Made by a program: the position numbers and the translations under genes. From NCBI RefSeq assembly GCF_002208115.1, contig NZ_CP020946.1, positions 2,294,001 through 2,358,000 of the forward strand: a DNA stretch of 64,000 nucleotides, given 5' to 3'. This document shows, piece by piece, positions 35,615 to 43,830 of this stretch. Every line of letters begins with the position of its first letter. Position 1 is the first letter of the stretch. Below the pieces are notes generated by a model, which worked only from the letters and a program-made list of their open reading frames with translations, had not been told where the DNA came from and made no database searches. Source of the DNA: Bdellovibrio bacteriovorus. Lineage in GTDB: Bacteria; Bdellovibrionota; Bdellovibrionia; Bdellovibrionales; Bdellovibrionaceae.

Positions 35615-36824
35615 CTCACACACCTACTCTGCCCAGGATCTGGATTTTCTGCTGTCGCCTTTGGCCATCCGCCAAAGTGCGGAAAAAATTCTGGAACTGA
35701 CCAAATCCGGTCAGACGCATTTCCACTATCATGACGATCAGTTCGAACCGGTGGTGGACTATGTGATTGAAGTCATCCGCCAAAATTATCCGGCCCTGGA
35801 AATTCCGTTTCACTCGCGCTGGGGGCACTTCCGCGCCGGGGGCATTGATCGCATAAAAATCCTGCAGGAGCAGATTCAAAAATTTGACTCTTTGGAAAAA
35901 GCCCGCATCAAGCTGGATCTGGTGATCACCTCCGTGCTGCTGGATGCCGGCGCCGGAAATGTCTGGTCTTTCCATGAACAGAGCACCCAAAAGGATTTTG
36001 CCCGCTCTGAAGGCCTGGGAGTCGCGAGCTTTTATCTTTTCATGGAAGGCGCGCTTTCTGATGACGCCGACAAGCCTTTGCAGGCCACCGCAAAGGGTTT
36101 GCAACACCTGACCGTTCAAAAGCTTTCCGAGGTCTTCCAGGTGAGTGCCCAAAATCCTTTGGTGGGAGTCGAGGGTCGACTGTCCCTGCTTCGCAATCTG
36201 GGTAAAACCATCAGCGAGAAAAAGGACCTGTTCCCGGGGGGCCGTCCCGGCAGTCTGGTGGACTATCTGCACTTGCGATATGGAAAAAAAATCACCGGAC
36301 CGCAGTTGCTGCGCGCGGTACTTGATGGCCTGGGTGAAATCTGGCCCGGTCGCGTGAAAGTCGCGGGTGTCAATCTGGGGGATATGTGGAACTATTCCAA
36401 AGTTCCCGGAGGCCTTGCAGCCTTCCACAAGTTGTCCCAGTGGATGACCTATTCTTTGATTGAGCCCCTGTTGGAAGCAGGCTTTGAAGTCATCGAGGTC
36501 GAAAAACTGACCGGCCTCGCGGAATATCGCAACGGCGGCCTGCTGCTGGATCGCGGTCTGATTTCTTTAAAAGACCCGGGCCTGGCCGAAAAAAGCCATC
36601 GTCCGGATTCAGAACTGATCATCGAATGGCGCGGTTTGACCGTGTCTTTGCTGGATCGAATCGGCCAGCAGGTTCAAAGCAAGCTGAAAAAATCCCCGTC
36701 TGAATTCCCGCTGGCCAAAGTTCTGGAAGGCGGCACCTGGTGGGCGGGTCGCAAGGCCGCAAAAGCCCTGCGTGCAGACAGTTCTCCGCCGCTGAAAATT
36801 GAAAGCGACGGCACGGTTTTCTAA
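35607..36824 (+). CDS. DUF1688 family protein, URC4 type
   Basis: 405 aa from the ATG at 35607 (MNNSHTYSAQDLDFLLSP), with GGGGAGA before it; the longer frame from 35505 lies inside the upstream gene. The sequence is the DUF1688 family: FHSRWGHFRAGGIDR, DAGAGNVWSFHEQ, and GVNLGDMW near the end. DUF1688 is Lachancea kluyveri URC4, essential in the URC uracil-degradation route, with no biochemical activity known to me. The eight-base overlap with the URC1-like gene and the 24-base gap to upp show one operon. Confidence 0.87.
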   Translation: MNNSHTYSAQDLDFLLSPLAIRQSAEKILELTKSGQTHFHYHDDQFEPVVDYVIEVIRQNYPALEIPFHSRWGHFRAGGIDRIKILQEQIQKFDSLEKARIKLDLVITSVLLDAGAGNVWSFHEQSTQKDFARSEGLGVASFYLFMEGALSDDADKPLQATAKGLQHLTVQKLSEVFQVSAQNPLVGVEGRLSLLRNLGKTISEKKDLFPGGRPGSLVDYLHLRYGKKITGPQLLRAVLDGLGEIWPGRVKVAGVNLGDMWNYSKVPGGLAAFHKLSQWMTYSLIEPLLEAGFEVIEVEKLTGLAEYRNGGLLLDRGLISLKDPGLAEKSHRPDSELIIEWRGLTVSLLDRIGQQVQSKLKKSPSEFPLAKVLEGGTWWAGRKAAKALRADSSPPLKIESDGTVF

Positions 36825-36848
36825 GGTTTATTTTTTAAGGAGAATTTT

Positions 36849-37481
36849 GTGAATTCAAAAGTCAAAGTCATCGACCATCCCCTGCTTCGTCACAAGCTGG
36901 GTTACCTGCGCGACAAGAACACGTACTCTCAGGACTTCCGCGAAATCGTCAAAGAAATCTCGAAGGTTCTGGTTTACGAGGCCATGCGCGACTGGCAGCA
37001 CATGGAAAAGATCGCCATTGAAACCCCGATCGCCAAAACAGAAGCCCAGCGCATTGTGCGTGCCCCCGTAGTGGTCTCCATCATGCGCGCAGGAAACGGC
37101 ATGCTGGATGGTGCCCTGTCCATGCTGCCTTTTGCAAGCACCGGGTTCATCGGCATTTATCGTGACAAGTTCATTCAAAACACCGTGGAATACTATTTCA
37201 AAATGCCTCAGGACATCAAAGGCAAGGACGTGCTTTTGTGTGATCCATTGATCGCCACGGCCGACACGATGATTGCCGCCATTGACCGCCTGAAAAACTA
37301 TGGCGTGGGTCAGATCAAGGTCATCAGCATTCTGACCAGCCAGACTGGTCTGGACAAAGTTCACCACTATCACCCGGATGTAGAAGTCTATACCGTTAAC
37401 ATTGAACATGAGATGAACGAAATGGGCTATCTGGTGCCGGGCCTCGGTGATGCCGGAGACCGTCTGTTCCAAACCAAGTAG
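36849..37481 (+). CDS. upp: Uracil phosphoribosyltransferase
   Basis: 210 aa from a GTG at 36849 with AAGGAG eight bases upstream. Upp converts uracil and PRPP to UMP. Conserved segments include VIDHPLLRHKLGYLRD at the N-terminus, the PRPP loop LLCDPLIATADTMIAAI and the uracil-binding C-terminus EMNEMGYLVPGLGDAGDR. In this operon it corresponds to URC6 of the yeast pathway, feeding uracil into the catabolic route, as well as to the usual salvage enzyme. Confidence 0.95.
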   Translation: MNSKVKVIDHPLLRHKLGYLRDKNTYSQDFREIVKEISKVLVYEAMRDWQHMEKIAIETPIAKTEAQRIVRAPVVVSIMRAGNGMLDGALSMLPFASTGFIGIYRDKFIQNTVEYYFKMPQDIKGKDVLLCDPLIATADTMIAAIDRLKNYGVGQIKVISILTSQTGLDKVHHYHPDVEVYTVNIEHEMNEMGYLVPGLGDAGDRLFQTK

Positions 37482-37486
37482 GTGTT

Positions 37487-38110
37487 ATGAGTCGTCCCCA
37501 TATTATCGGAGTCGCTGGCGGCAGCGGCTCGGGCAAAACATACTTCGCCAAAGAACTGCAAAAGATGCTGGGATCTGAAAACTGCAGCATCCTTTATCAG
37601 GACAACTACTATATTGACCAGTCTGCACGTTTTGATGGTGATGGGGGCTCGGTGAACTTTGATCATCCCCAGGCTTTGGATTTCACCCTGCTGGCTCGGG
37701 GGCTTCAGACCCTTAAAATGGGCCAGCCTCTGCATGTCCCGATATATGACTTTGTCACCCATTCCCGCAAAAGCGAAACCCTGCTGGAACGGCCCAAACG
37801 GGTCATCATTGTCGATGGCATTTTGATTCTGCATTCGCAGGAAGTGCGGGCCGAGCTGGACGAAGCCGTCTTTTTTGACACGCCAGAGGACCTGCGTTTT
37901 CAGCGTCGTCTGCACCGCGACGTCCATGAGCGCGGCCGCACCCCCGAAGGCGTGAAAAAGCAATTTGAACTTCAGGTCCGCCCTATGCATGACGAGTTTG
38001 TAGAGCCATCCAAAAGACACGCCCAAACTATTGTGACAGACTGCGGGGATTATCACGCAGTACTTTCAAGGATTTCACAACGTCTGCAAAACACCCTGCC
38101 CGTGCGTTAA
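37487..38110 (+). CDS. udk: Uridine kinase
   Basis: 207 aa. Udk phosphorylates uridine and cytidine. The P-loop is GVAGGSGSGKTYFAKEL (about 6-22), followed by YQDNYYIDQ, NFDHPQALDF and the lid segment RRLHRDVHERGR. It begins five bases after the upp stop and closes the operon. Together with Upp it can bring both uridine and uracil to UMP. Confidence 0.93.
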   Translation: MSRPHIIGVAGGSGSGKTYFAKELQKMLGSENCSILYQDNYYIDQSARFDGDGGSVNFDHPQALDFTLLARGLQTLKMGQPLHVPIYDFVTHSRKSETLLERPKRVIIVDGILILHSQEVRAELDEAVFFDTPEDLRFQRRLHRDVHERGRTPEGVKKQFELQVRPMHDEFVEPSKRHAQTIVTDCGDYHAVLSRISQRLQNTLPVR

Positions 38111-38201
38111 TTGCCGGGCTTTCGTTCATTCAGCTTTCACTTAAAGCGAACGTGGCATTTTGAGATAGACCCTGAGTGCGGACAGGTGTAGACATTTCAC
38201 C

Positions 38202-39968
38202 ATGGCACACTCTAAAAGCTCATTCCAGTCTTTCTCTCGCCTTTTTTCCTACACCAAGAAACACCGTCGTGACTTCTATTTGGGAAGTCTGTTTTCTTTC
38301 CTGAATAAAACTTTCGACATCGCACCGGAAATTTTAATCGGTATCGCGATTGATGTCGTCGCCAACCAGGAAAAATCCTTCCTGGCCAAATGGGGTGTGG
38401 AAGACCCGGGACATCAGTTGATTCTTCTTTCGGTTCTGACTTTGCTGATCTGGATGTGCGAATCCCTGTTTGAATATCTGTTGCTGCTAAAATGGCGCGG
38501 CCTTGCCCAGTCCCTGCAGCACGAATTCCGCACGGAAGCCTATGATCATCTGCAAAGACTGGACATGTCCTTCTTTGAAGATCGCAGCACCGGCGGTCTG
38601 GTTTCAATCCTGAACGATGACATCAATCAACTGGAGCGCTTCCTCAACGGCGGCATGAACAGTCTGATTCAGGTCTTTACGTCTGTGGTTTTGATCGGGG
38701 CTGTGTTCTTTGTACTGGCACCAAGCATTGCCATCTTCGCCTTCCTGCCGATTCCGGTGATTTTGTGGGGCGCCTTCTATTTCCAGAAACGCGCGGCCCC
38801 CCTGTATTTGGATGTCCGTGAAAAAGCGGGTCAGATTGGATCTCGTCTGGCGAACAACATTTCCGGCATGGCGACCATTCGCAGCTTTACCTCAGAGTTG
38901 TTGGAATCCCAAAAAGTTGCCAATGACAGTATGACTTATCTTCAGTCCAACAAAGAAGCGATCAAGGTTTCTTCGGCGTTCAATCCGCTGATTCGTATGG
39001 CCGTTTTGATGGGCTTTATTGCCACCTTCGTTATGGGCGGACAGATGGCTCTGCGCGGGGATCTGAACGTGGGGTTCTATGGAGTGCTGGTGTTCCTGAC
39101 CCAGCGTCTGCTATGGCCGCTGACGGGCCTTGCCGACACTGTGGATTTGTTTGAACGTGCGATGGCTTCCGCGGACCGTGTTTTGGATCTGATCAAAACC
39201 CCGGTGAATCTTGAATCAAGCAAGTCCCCTCGTGAATTTGATCACAGCAAAGGCATCGAGTTTTCACATCTTGATTTCGCCTATAGCAACGGCGTTCCTG
39301 TACTAAAAGACGTGAACATACAGGTGCCAGCAGGAAAAACCGTGGCGATTGTGGGTCCGACAGGATCCGGCAAATCCACAGTCACAAAGCTGCTCTTGGG
39401 GTTCTATAAGCCGTCAGCAGGGAAAATCCTGTTCGGCGGTCAAAACACCGCCGACTGTGATCCGAAAGATCTGCGCTCCCAGATCGGCCTGGTCAGCCAG
39501 GATGTGTTCCTGTTCCATGGAACCATTTATGACAACATCGCCTATGGCAGCCCGGGGGCCTCGCGAGAAGCCGTTCTTGCCGCTGCCCAAAAAGCCCACG
39601 CCATGGAGTTTATTGAAAAGCTTCCGGAAGGTCTGGATACCGTGATTGGCGAGCGCGGGCAAAAACTGTCCGGCGGTCAGCGCCAGCGTATTTCCATTGC
39701 CCGTGTAATTTTGAAAAATCCGCCAGTTCTGATTTTGGATGAAGCCACTTCGGCCGTGGACAATGAAACTGAGGCGGTTATTCAGGCTTCGCTGGCAGAG
39801 GCCACAAAGGGACGAACGACCATCGTGATCGCGCACCGCCTGTCCACCGTCACTCAGGCTGACAACATCTATGTTGTCGCCCAGGGTGGCGTGGTGGAAA
39901 GCGGCACTCATCAGGAGCTCTTGCAAAGCCGCAAAATGTACTTCCAGCTTTGGAATGCCCCCCTTTAA
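38202..39968 (+). CDS. ABC-type exporter, fused membrane and ATPase domains (MsbA/ABCB type)
   Basis: 588 aa. Six transmembrane segments occupy about residues 1-320. The nucleotide-binding domain has Walker A GPTGSGKSTV, the signature LSGGQRQRIS, Walker B VLILDEATS and the H-loop AHRLSTV. It would act as a homodimer exporting lipid or peptide; the substrate cannot be told. A single-gene transcription unit is likely. Its stop overlaps by four bases the stop of the convergent 41-aa gene. Confidence 0.92.
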   Translation: MAHSKSSFQSFSRLFSYTKKHRRDFYLGSLFSFLNKTFDIAPEILIGIAIDVVANQEKSFLAKWGVEDPGHQLILLSVLTLLIWMCESLFEYLLLLKWRGLAQSLQHEFRTEAYDHLQRLDMSFFEDRSTGGLVSILNDDINQLERFLNGGMNSLIQVFTSVVLIGAVFFVLAPSIAIFAFLPIPVILWGAFYFQKRAAPLYLDVREKAGQIGSRLANNISGMATIRSFTSELLESQKVANDSMTYLQSNKEAIKVSSAFNPLIRMAVLMGFIATFVMGGQMALRGDLNVGFYGVLVFLTQRLLWPLTGLADTVDLFERAMASADRVLDLIKTPVNLESSKSPREFDHSKGIEFSHLDFAYSNGVPVLKDVNIQVPAGKTVAIVGPTGSGKSTVTKLLLGFYKPSAGKILFGGQNTADCDPKDLRSQIGLVSQDVFLFHGTIYDNIAYGSPGASREAVLAAAQKAHAMEFIEKLPEGLDTVIGERGQKLSGGQRQRISIARVILKNPPVLILDEATSAVDNETEAVIQASLAEATKGRTTIVIAHRLSTVTQADNIYVVAQGGVVESGTHQELLQSRKMYFQLWNAPL

Positions 39969-40090
39969 GTGCAGCCCCGGATCAGAAAAAGAATCAGCAG
40001 AATGGGAACCGGGATGCCGATCAGCCACAGGAAGATCCATCCCAGTTTACCGCGCTGATTTTGCAGGGGCTTTTTAAAGTCAGAGTTCAT
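39965..40090 (-). CDS. 41-aa single-span membrane peptide
   Basis: This small gene runs from an ATG at 40090 to a TAA at 39965-39967. The product begins MNSDFKKPLQNQRGKLGWIF and continues as one membrane helix (LWLIGIPVPILLILFLI) ending RGCT. Its start overlaps the end of the upstream gene by 11 bases, so it is translationally coupled. The LGWIFLWLIGIPVPI pattern resembles small conserved membrane peptides in other proteobacteria, from memory only. No function known. Confidence 0.7.
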   Translation of the reverse strand: MNSDFKKPLQNQRGKLGWIFLWLIGIPVPILLILFLIRGCT

Positions 40091-40538
40091 ACCGCACCTC
40101 CGGCGCCGGCCACAATCTGTCGCGCAAATCCGGTCCGGTGACTGCCGGGCCCAGATCCTTTGGAATTTCCATGGAAACGGTGTCTCTCAATGGTCCACTG
40201 AACATACCGCGCAAGCGACCCAAAAACTGCGGTGCTGCGATCAGCACGACTTCGTCAAATGAATTGGCATGACGGGCTTCTTCCAGATACTCGGAAACCC
40301 TTTTAGCAAACATCTGCGACACACGGTCTGTTGGTGACTGGGCTTTTTCTTTGGTGCCCCCGTGACCGGCCACACCTGGAGAAAATCCGGGTTTATCAGC
40401 ATTGATGTCCTGGGATTTCAGGCGTCCCCGGGGATTTTCAAGTTTCTCGATGAACTTCACATCCCCTTTATGTCCTTTACCGTCACTTTCAAAAACTTTT
40501 GCTTCAACTCGATTGACGACTACAATCCATGTTTTCAT
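40080..40538 (-). CDS. Host-attachment-type protein (eRF1/Pelota-like middle domain, small baeRF relative)
   Basis: 152 aa from the ATG at 40538 (MKTWIVVVNRVEAKVFES); the longer frame to 40607 lacks support. It resembles the Host_attach family (PF10116), with the signature RGRLKSQDINADKPGFSPGVAGH, quoted here only as its SQDINADKPGF core, and AAPQFLGRLRGMF. The family name comes from an Agrobacterium attachment locus, but its fold has been grouped with bacterial relatives of the archaeal/eukaryotic release factor. A role at the ribosome is therefore as plausible as attachment. A larger baeRF-like gene lies divergently, 165 bases away. Confidence 0.78.
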   Translation of the reverse strand: MKTWIVVVNRVEAKVFESDGKGHKGDVKFIEKLENPRGRLKSQDINADKPGFSPGVAGHGGTKEKAQSPTDRVSQMFAKRVSEYLEEARHANSFDEVVLIAAPQFLGRLRGMFSGPLRDTVSMEIPKDLGPAVTGPDLRDRLWPAPEVRYEL

Positions 40539-40703
40539 GACTGTCCTCTTTTCTTGGAAGTTGAGGATTCTCCTTTCACTATAACGGCTGCAACCGCTAC
40601 GCCACAAGCTGACCCCTCACACTGGACTGTCACAAGACACTTTGAGTTCACCCGCAAAAAATCGGATTATAGAGAGATTCCCCACCCGTCTCAGGAGTTC
40701 CCC

Positions 40704-41834
40704 ATGCTAGAAAAACTCACCCACGATGATTTATTGATGCTGACCTCTGTGAATGAAGGTCCGTGTATTTCGATTTACATCCCGGGCATGCCTGATAAGA
40801 CTCTGCTTTTAGAGTACGAGACCCTGGTACGACGAGCGGCTCATTTGTTGTCGTTGGATGCAAAAAATGGTGAAAAGAAAGACCTGCTGGATTCACTGTA
40901 TTCTTTCAATCCGGCAGAACATCTGCAGCGCTCTGATTTTGGTATGGCCATCTTTGTGAATAAACACTGGAAGGGTTTCTACGTGGCAGCTCACACGGTC
41001 CCGTCCAAAGTGGTGGTGGCCGAAAGCTTTCACCTGAAACCGCTGCTGGAGGACCTGCAAGGTGAAAGCAGCTATCACATCCTGACGTTGACTCCGCAAG
41101 AGGCGGTGCTGCTTCACTGTGACGGCGGTAGTGGCACGGAAATTCACAACTTCCTGTTTCATCAGGGACAGCACAGCAACAGCATTCACTGGAAACATCT
41201 GGATGAAACCGAAACGTCCCAGATCCCACACCTGAAAAGCCATATGCGCGGGCGCGGCCTGGACGACAATCAGTGCAAAAAGAAATCCGGCGTAAAATTA
41301 TTCCTGCGATGGATTGAAGCCAAGATCAGCCGAGAGCCGGGATACAAACAAGTTCCGCTGTTTGTATTTGCCGGCGAAAATCTGTTTCAAACCTATAAGG
41401 AAGTCACCCTGCACCCCAGTGCGGTGTTCTTTAAAATAGACCCTTCCAAGACCACCCCCCGCATGGAATCCCTGATCCATCAGGCGCAGGTGCATGTCAA
41501 AAAGGAACTGGCCCAGCAGCGCAATCTGTCCGCCTATGAGCTGGAAAAGATGAATCATCAAAAGAAGGTCATCGATGATCTGGTGAAGATCAGCCGGGCC
41601 GCCATCAATGGTAACGTGCGCACGCTGTTCTTACAGAACAACAGCGAAATCTGGGGCGAATTGCACCGCAAGAGCGGCCAGATCACCTTCCACGAAAAAC
41701 AAACCAATGCCAAGGATGACGACATTCTGGATGATATCGCCTGCGAGGTGATCCGCCACGGCGGCGAGGTCGTGGTGCTGTCCAAAGAGGATATGCCCAG
41801 CAGATCCCCGGCCGCAGCTATTTTAAATTCTTAA
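40704..41834 (+). CDS. Bacterial archaeo-eukaryotic release-factor-like (baeRF) protein
   Basis: 376 aa from the ATG at 40704, with CAGGAG seven bases upstream; the 5' extension to 40362 is rejected because it runs antisense to the neighbour. The domain layout (VNEGPCISIYIPGMPDK start, FVNKHWKGFYVAAHTV middle part, and AKDDDILDDIACEVIRHGGEVVVL end) matches bacterial eRF1-like proteins. No GGQ peptidyl-release motif is visible. Related bacterial proteins such as Balon act as ribosome hibernation factors; whether this one does is unknown. Confidence 0.72.
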   Translation: MLEKLTHDDLLMLTSVNEGPCISIYIPGMPDKTLLLEYETLVRRAAHLLSLDAKNGEKKDLLDSLYSFNPAEHLQRSDFGMAIFVNKHWKGFYVAAHTVPSKVVVAESFHLKPLLEDLQGESSYHILTLTPQEAVLLHCDGGSGTEIHNFLFHQGQHSNSIHWKHLDETETSQIPHLKSHMRGRGLDDNQCKKKSGVKLFLRWIEAKISREPGYKQVPLFVFAGENLFQTYKEVTLHPSAVFFKIDPSKTTPRMESLIHQAQVHVKKELAQQRNLSAYELEKMNHQKKVIDDLVKISRAAINGNVRTLFLQNNSEIWGELHRKSGQITFHEKQTNAKDDDILDDIACEVIRHGGEVVVLSKEDMPSRSPAAAILNS

Positions 41835-42807
41835 AGATCAAGCCCTGGCCCAACGAGGCCTGGGCTGTTTCGACTTTTTCAATTTTCAGCGCCTTCATGT
41901 AACCCAGTACCAGCGCCAGATTGGAAATATCTGAAATACGGTATTCACTTTGAATTTCTGAATCCTTTAACTGAGAACGCACTTTCAGGGTTTCTTCCAG
42001 CGCACTTTGTGTGAACTCAGATCCTCCCGCCTGCACCTGTTTTTGTACGGACATCGAGATCACGCCCCCCACTCCGACCCAGCGGGCCGTCGGCGCCTTG
42101 GCTTTGAAATACGCCGGCACATTCAGATACGCATGATTCTTTGCCAACTGCAAAGCAGCCTCGCGCTGCCGGGCAAAAGGATTCGGCGAAGATTCTTTTT
42201 TAGGGTCCTTAAACTGCAGCACCTGCAGAATCTGGTTTTTGAAGGTGACCGACGCCAGATTCCCTTCAAAGATATGCACCTTTCCTTTTTCCCGGGAATA
42301 CATCTGCATGGAACCCCCGCCAATATCCCAGACAATCAGATTGTCGGTGTTGGTGATGCCTCGTTGCGCCAGTGCCGACCAGTAACCCAGTTCCGCTTCC
42401 TGTTCCTGGCTGATGACCTCAATGGGGATATCAAGTTTTTTTGAAATGCCCTTGGCCACCGCCTGCCCGTTTTTCGCCACCCGGAAAACAGAGGTCGCCA
42501 CCGCGTTGATGCGTTTGACGTTGTAGGTTTTCACTTTTTGCAGCAGCAGTTCAATGCGCGGAGTGTATTCCTGAACCGTGGCATCCGGTATTTCCCTGGC
42601 CGGAGATTTTTCCAGTGCTTCGTTGAAAGCCAGAGGCAAACGTTCCTCGAACAACACATTCACGATTTTCTTTTCACAGGTGTCAACCGTGGCCACATAG
42701 GCTTTGGTGGTGCCGGAGCCCAGATCCAGCGCCGCGCGATTTTCATGACAGGGATTCGCATACGCGATTGCGGAAAAGACAGAAACAAGTACGAAGGTTT
42801 TAATCAT
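41818..42807 (-). CDS. Exported Ppx/GppA-family phosphatase-like protein
   Basis: 329 aa. A signal peptide (MIKTFVLVSVFSAIAYA) precedes a full Ppx/GppA core: the phosphate loop ALDLGSGTTKAYV, VATSVFRVAKNG, and the second loop VWDIGGGSMQMYS. These enzymes hydrolyse polyphosphate or pppGpp and are normally cytoplasmic, so export is odd. A periplasmic or outer-envelope enzyme is implied. It converges with the baeRF gene, overlapping by 17 bases. Confidence 0.83.
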   Translation of the reverse strand: MIKTFVLVSVFSAIAYANPCHENRAALDLGSGTTKAYVATVDTCEKKIVNVLFEERLPLAFNEALEKSPAREIPDATVQEYTPRIELLLQKVKTYNVKRINAVATSVFRVAKNGQAVAKGISKKLDIPIEVISQEQEAELGYWSALAQRGITNTDNLIVWDIGGGSMQMYSREKGKVHIFEGNLASVTFKNQILQVLQFKDPKKESSPNPFARQREAALQLAKNHAYLNVPAYFKAKAPTARWVGVGGVISMSVQKQVQAGGSEFTQSALEETLKVRSQLKDSEIQSEYRISDISNLALVLGYMKALKIEKVETAQASLGQGLIFKNLK

Positions 42808-42910
42808 GCCGTCATGCTAACGCAAAGACCGGGTGCGGGGCAAGTTTCCAGTCCAGCGGGGACTATTTGCCTCTGAAAATCAGTGTACTGCTGTCTCGTT
42901 GAAGCTGAGG

Positions 42911-42927
42911 CTGGCACCAATGCTGCT
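42911..42927 (+). promoter_or_regulatory. Near-consensus sigma-54 promoter upstream of the DUF883 gene
   Basis: CTGGCACCAATGCTGCT matches the -24/-12 pattern YTGGCACGRNNNTTGCW at all but two positions. The invariant GG is at 42913-42914 and the GC at 42925-42926, with the required ten-base spacing between them. The expected transcript starts near 42938 and leads to the ATG at 42987. Confidence 0.6.
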
Positions 42928-42986
42928 ACCGTCTTACTTTGAGTTGCATTGCTCGTACTATTAACCATGAGAAAAGGAGAAATGCC

Positions 42987-43217
42987 ATGGAAGCTACTAC
43001 AGGCGAATTCAGAAAGAAAATGGGCGACATCAAAGAAAACGTGGCTCAGGAGCTTGAAAAAAGCGCATGGAGCGACCGCTATCATGCCGTTGAATCAAAA
43101 GTGAAAGAAGGAGTCGAGGCTTCCGAGGACCTTGTGAAAGCCCATCCTTTCTATGCCATCCTCGGAGCCGCCGCAGTAGGCTTTGTGGCCGGAGCCCTTA
43201 TCAACCGTAAACACTAA
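42987..43217 (+). CDS. DUF883 (ElaB/YqjD-type) membrane-anchored protein
   Basis: 76 aa from the ATG at 42987, with AAGGAG before it. A hydrophilic helical N-terminal part (EFRKKMGDIKENVAQELEK) leads to the DUF883 ending HPFYAILGAAAVGFVAGALI, a single C-terminal membrane helix. E. coli YqjD/ElaB are inner-membrane proteins that bind ribosomes in stationary phase. A candidate sigma-54 promoter lies upstream and a terminator follows, partly separating it from the next gene. Confidence 0.8.
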   Translation: MEATTGEFRKKMGDIKENVAQELEKSAWSDRYHAVESKVKEGVEASEDLVKAHPFYAILGAAAVGFVAGALINRKH

Positions 43218-43222
43218 TCGGA

Positions 43223-43245
43223 AAGGCCCCGCAAGGGGCCTTTTG
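43223..43245 (+). terminator. Terminator between the DUF883 gene and the next membrane gene
   Basis: AAGGCCCC/GGGGCCTT with a GCAA tetraloop is followed by TTTT. It lies six bases after the DUF883 stop. Partial read-through would lower expression of the downstream gene. Confidence 0.75.
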
Positions 43246-43263
43246 TTCAGCCAGGAGAATGCT

Positions 43264-43830
43264 ATGAAGTGGTTAGGATTTATACTTCCTTTCATCATGG
43301 GTTTGGGTGGAAAAGGCAGCCATAGACCTCGTCGCAGTCTGAAGGACAGCGCCCTGGAAATTTATGACGCCATCACCATCCGCAGTCGGACGGCGGTCTT
43401 TTTGTCAATGACCGGCCTTGGGGCCATCGCCTTTGTCTGTGGCGGCGTCTTTATGTTCATCACTGAAGCCACCAGTCAGTACGACACGACCGGCTACGTG
43501 TTCTGGAATTCAACCTTGATCACAAGTCTGTGCCTGACCGCTGCGGCTGTCGGCGGATTAAGCTATGTCTACTTCTTTGCCTGGCCCGGTGTGCGCGCCG
43601 CGGATCGACGCCGTGAAGCCGCAGAGATCGAATTCAAACGTCAGCAAGAGCTTCATGCCGGTTCACTGGAAGCCGCTCTGTCGGCCCTGGTGATGGACTT
43701 TGTTCGCGAACGTGAACTTCGCCGTGCCCAGCGCACCAGCAGTCCTTCTCCGGCCCCGGAATCCAGCACCGAAGGCGAACTGCACCGCGCCCGCGCCGAA
43801 GCCGAACGCCCTTCCGCAAATCTTCATTGA
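43264..43830 (+). CDS. Two-span inner-membrane protein (YqjE-like position)
   Basis: 188 aa from the ATG at 43264. A polar stretch (GKGSHRPRRSLKDSALEIYD) is followed by two membrane segments (about 38-60 and 72-105) and a charged coiled-coil tail ending in a Ser/Pro/Glu-rich region. Adjacent DUF883 and two-span genes recall E. coli yqjD-yqjE. No sequence match can be claimed. It ends seven bases into the convergent activator gene. Confidence 0.7.
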   Translation: MKWLGFILPFIMGLGGKGSHRPRRSLKDSALEIYDAITIRSRTAVFLSMTGLGAIAFVCGGVFMFITEATSQYDTTGYVFWNSTLITSLCLTAAAVGGLSYVYFFAWPGVRAADRRREAAEIEFKRQQELHAGSLEAALSALVMDFVRERELRRAQRTSSPSPAPESSTEGELHRARAEAERPSANLH

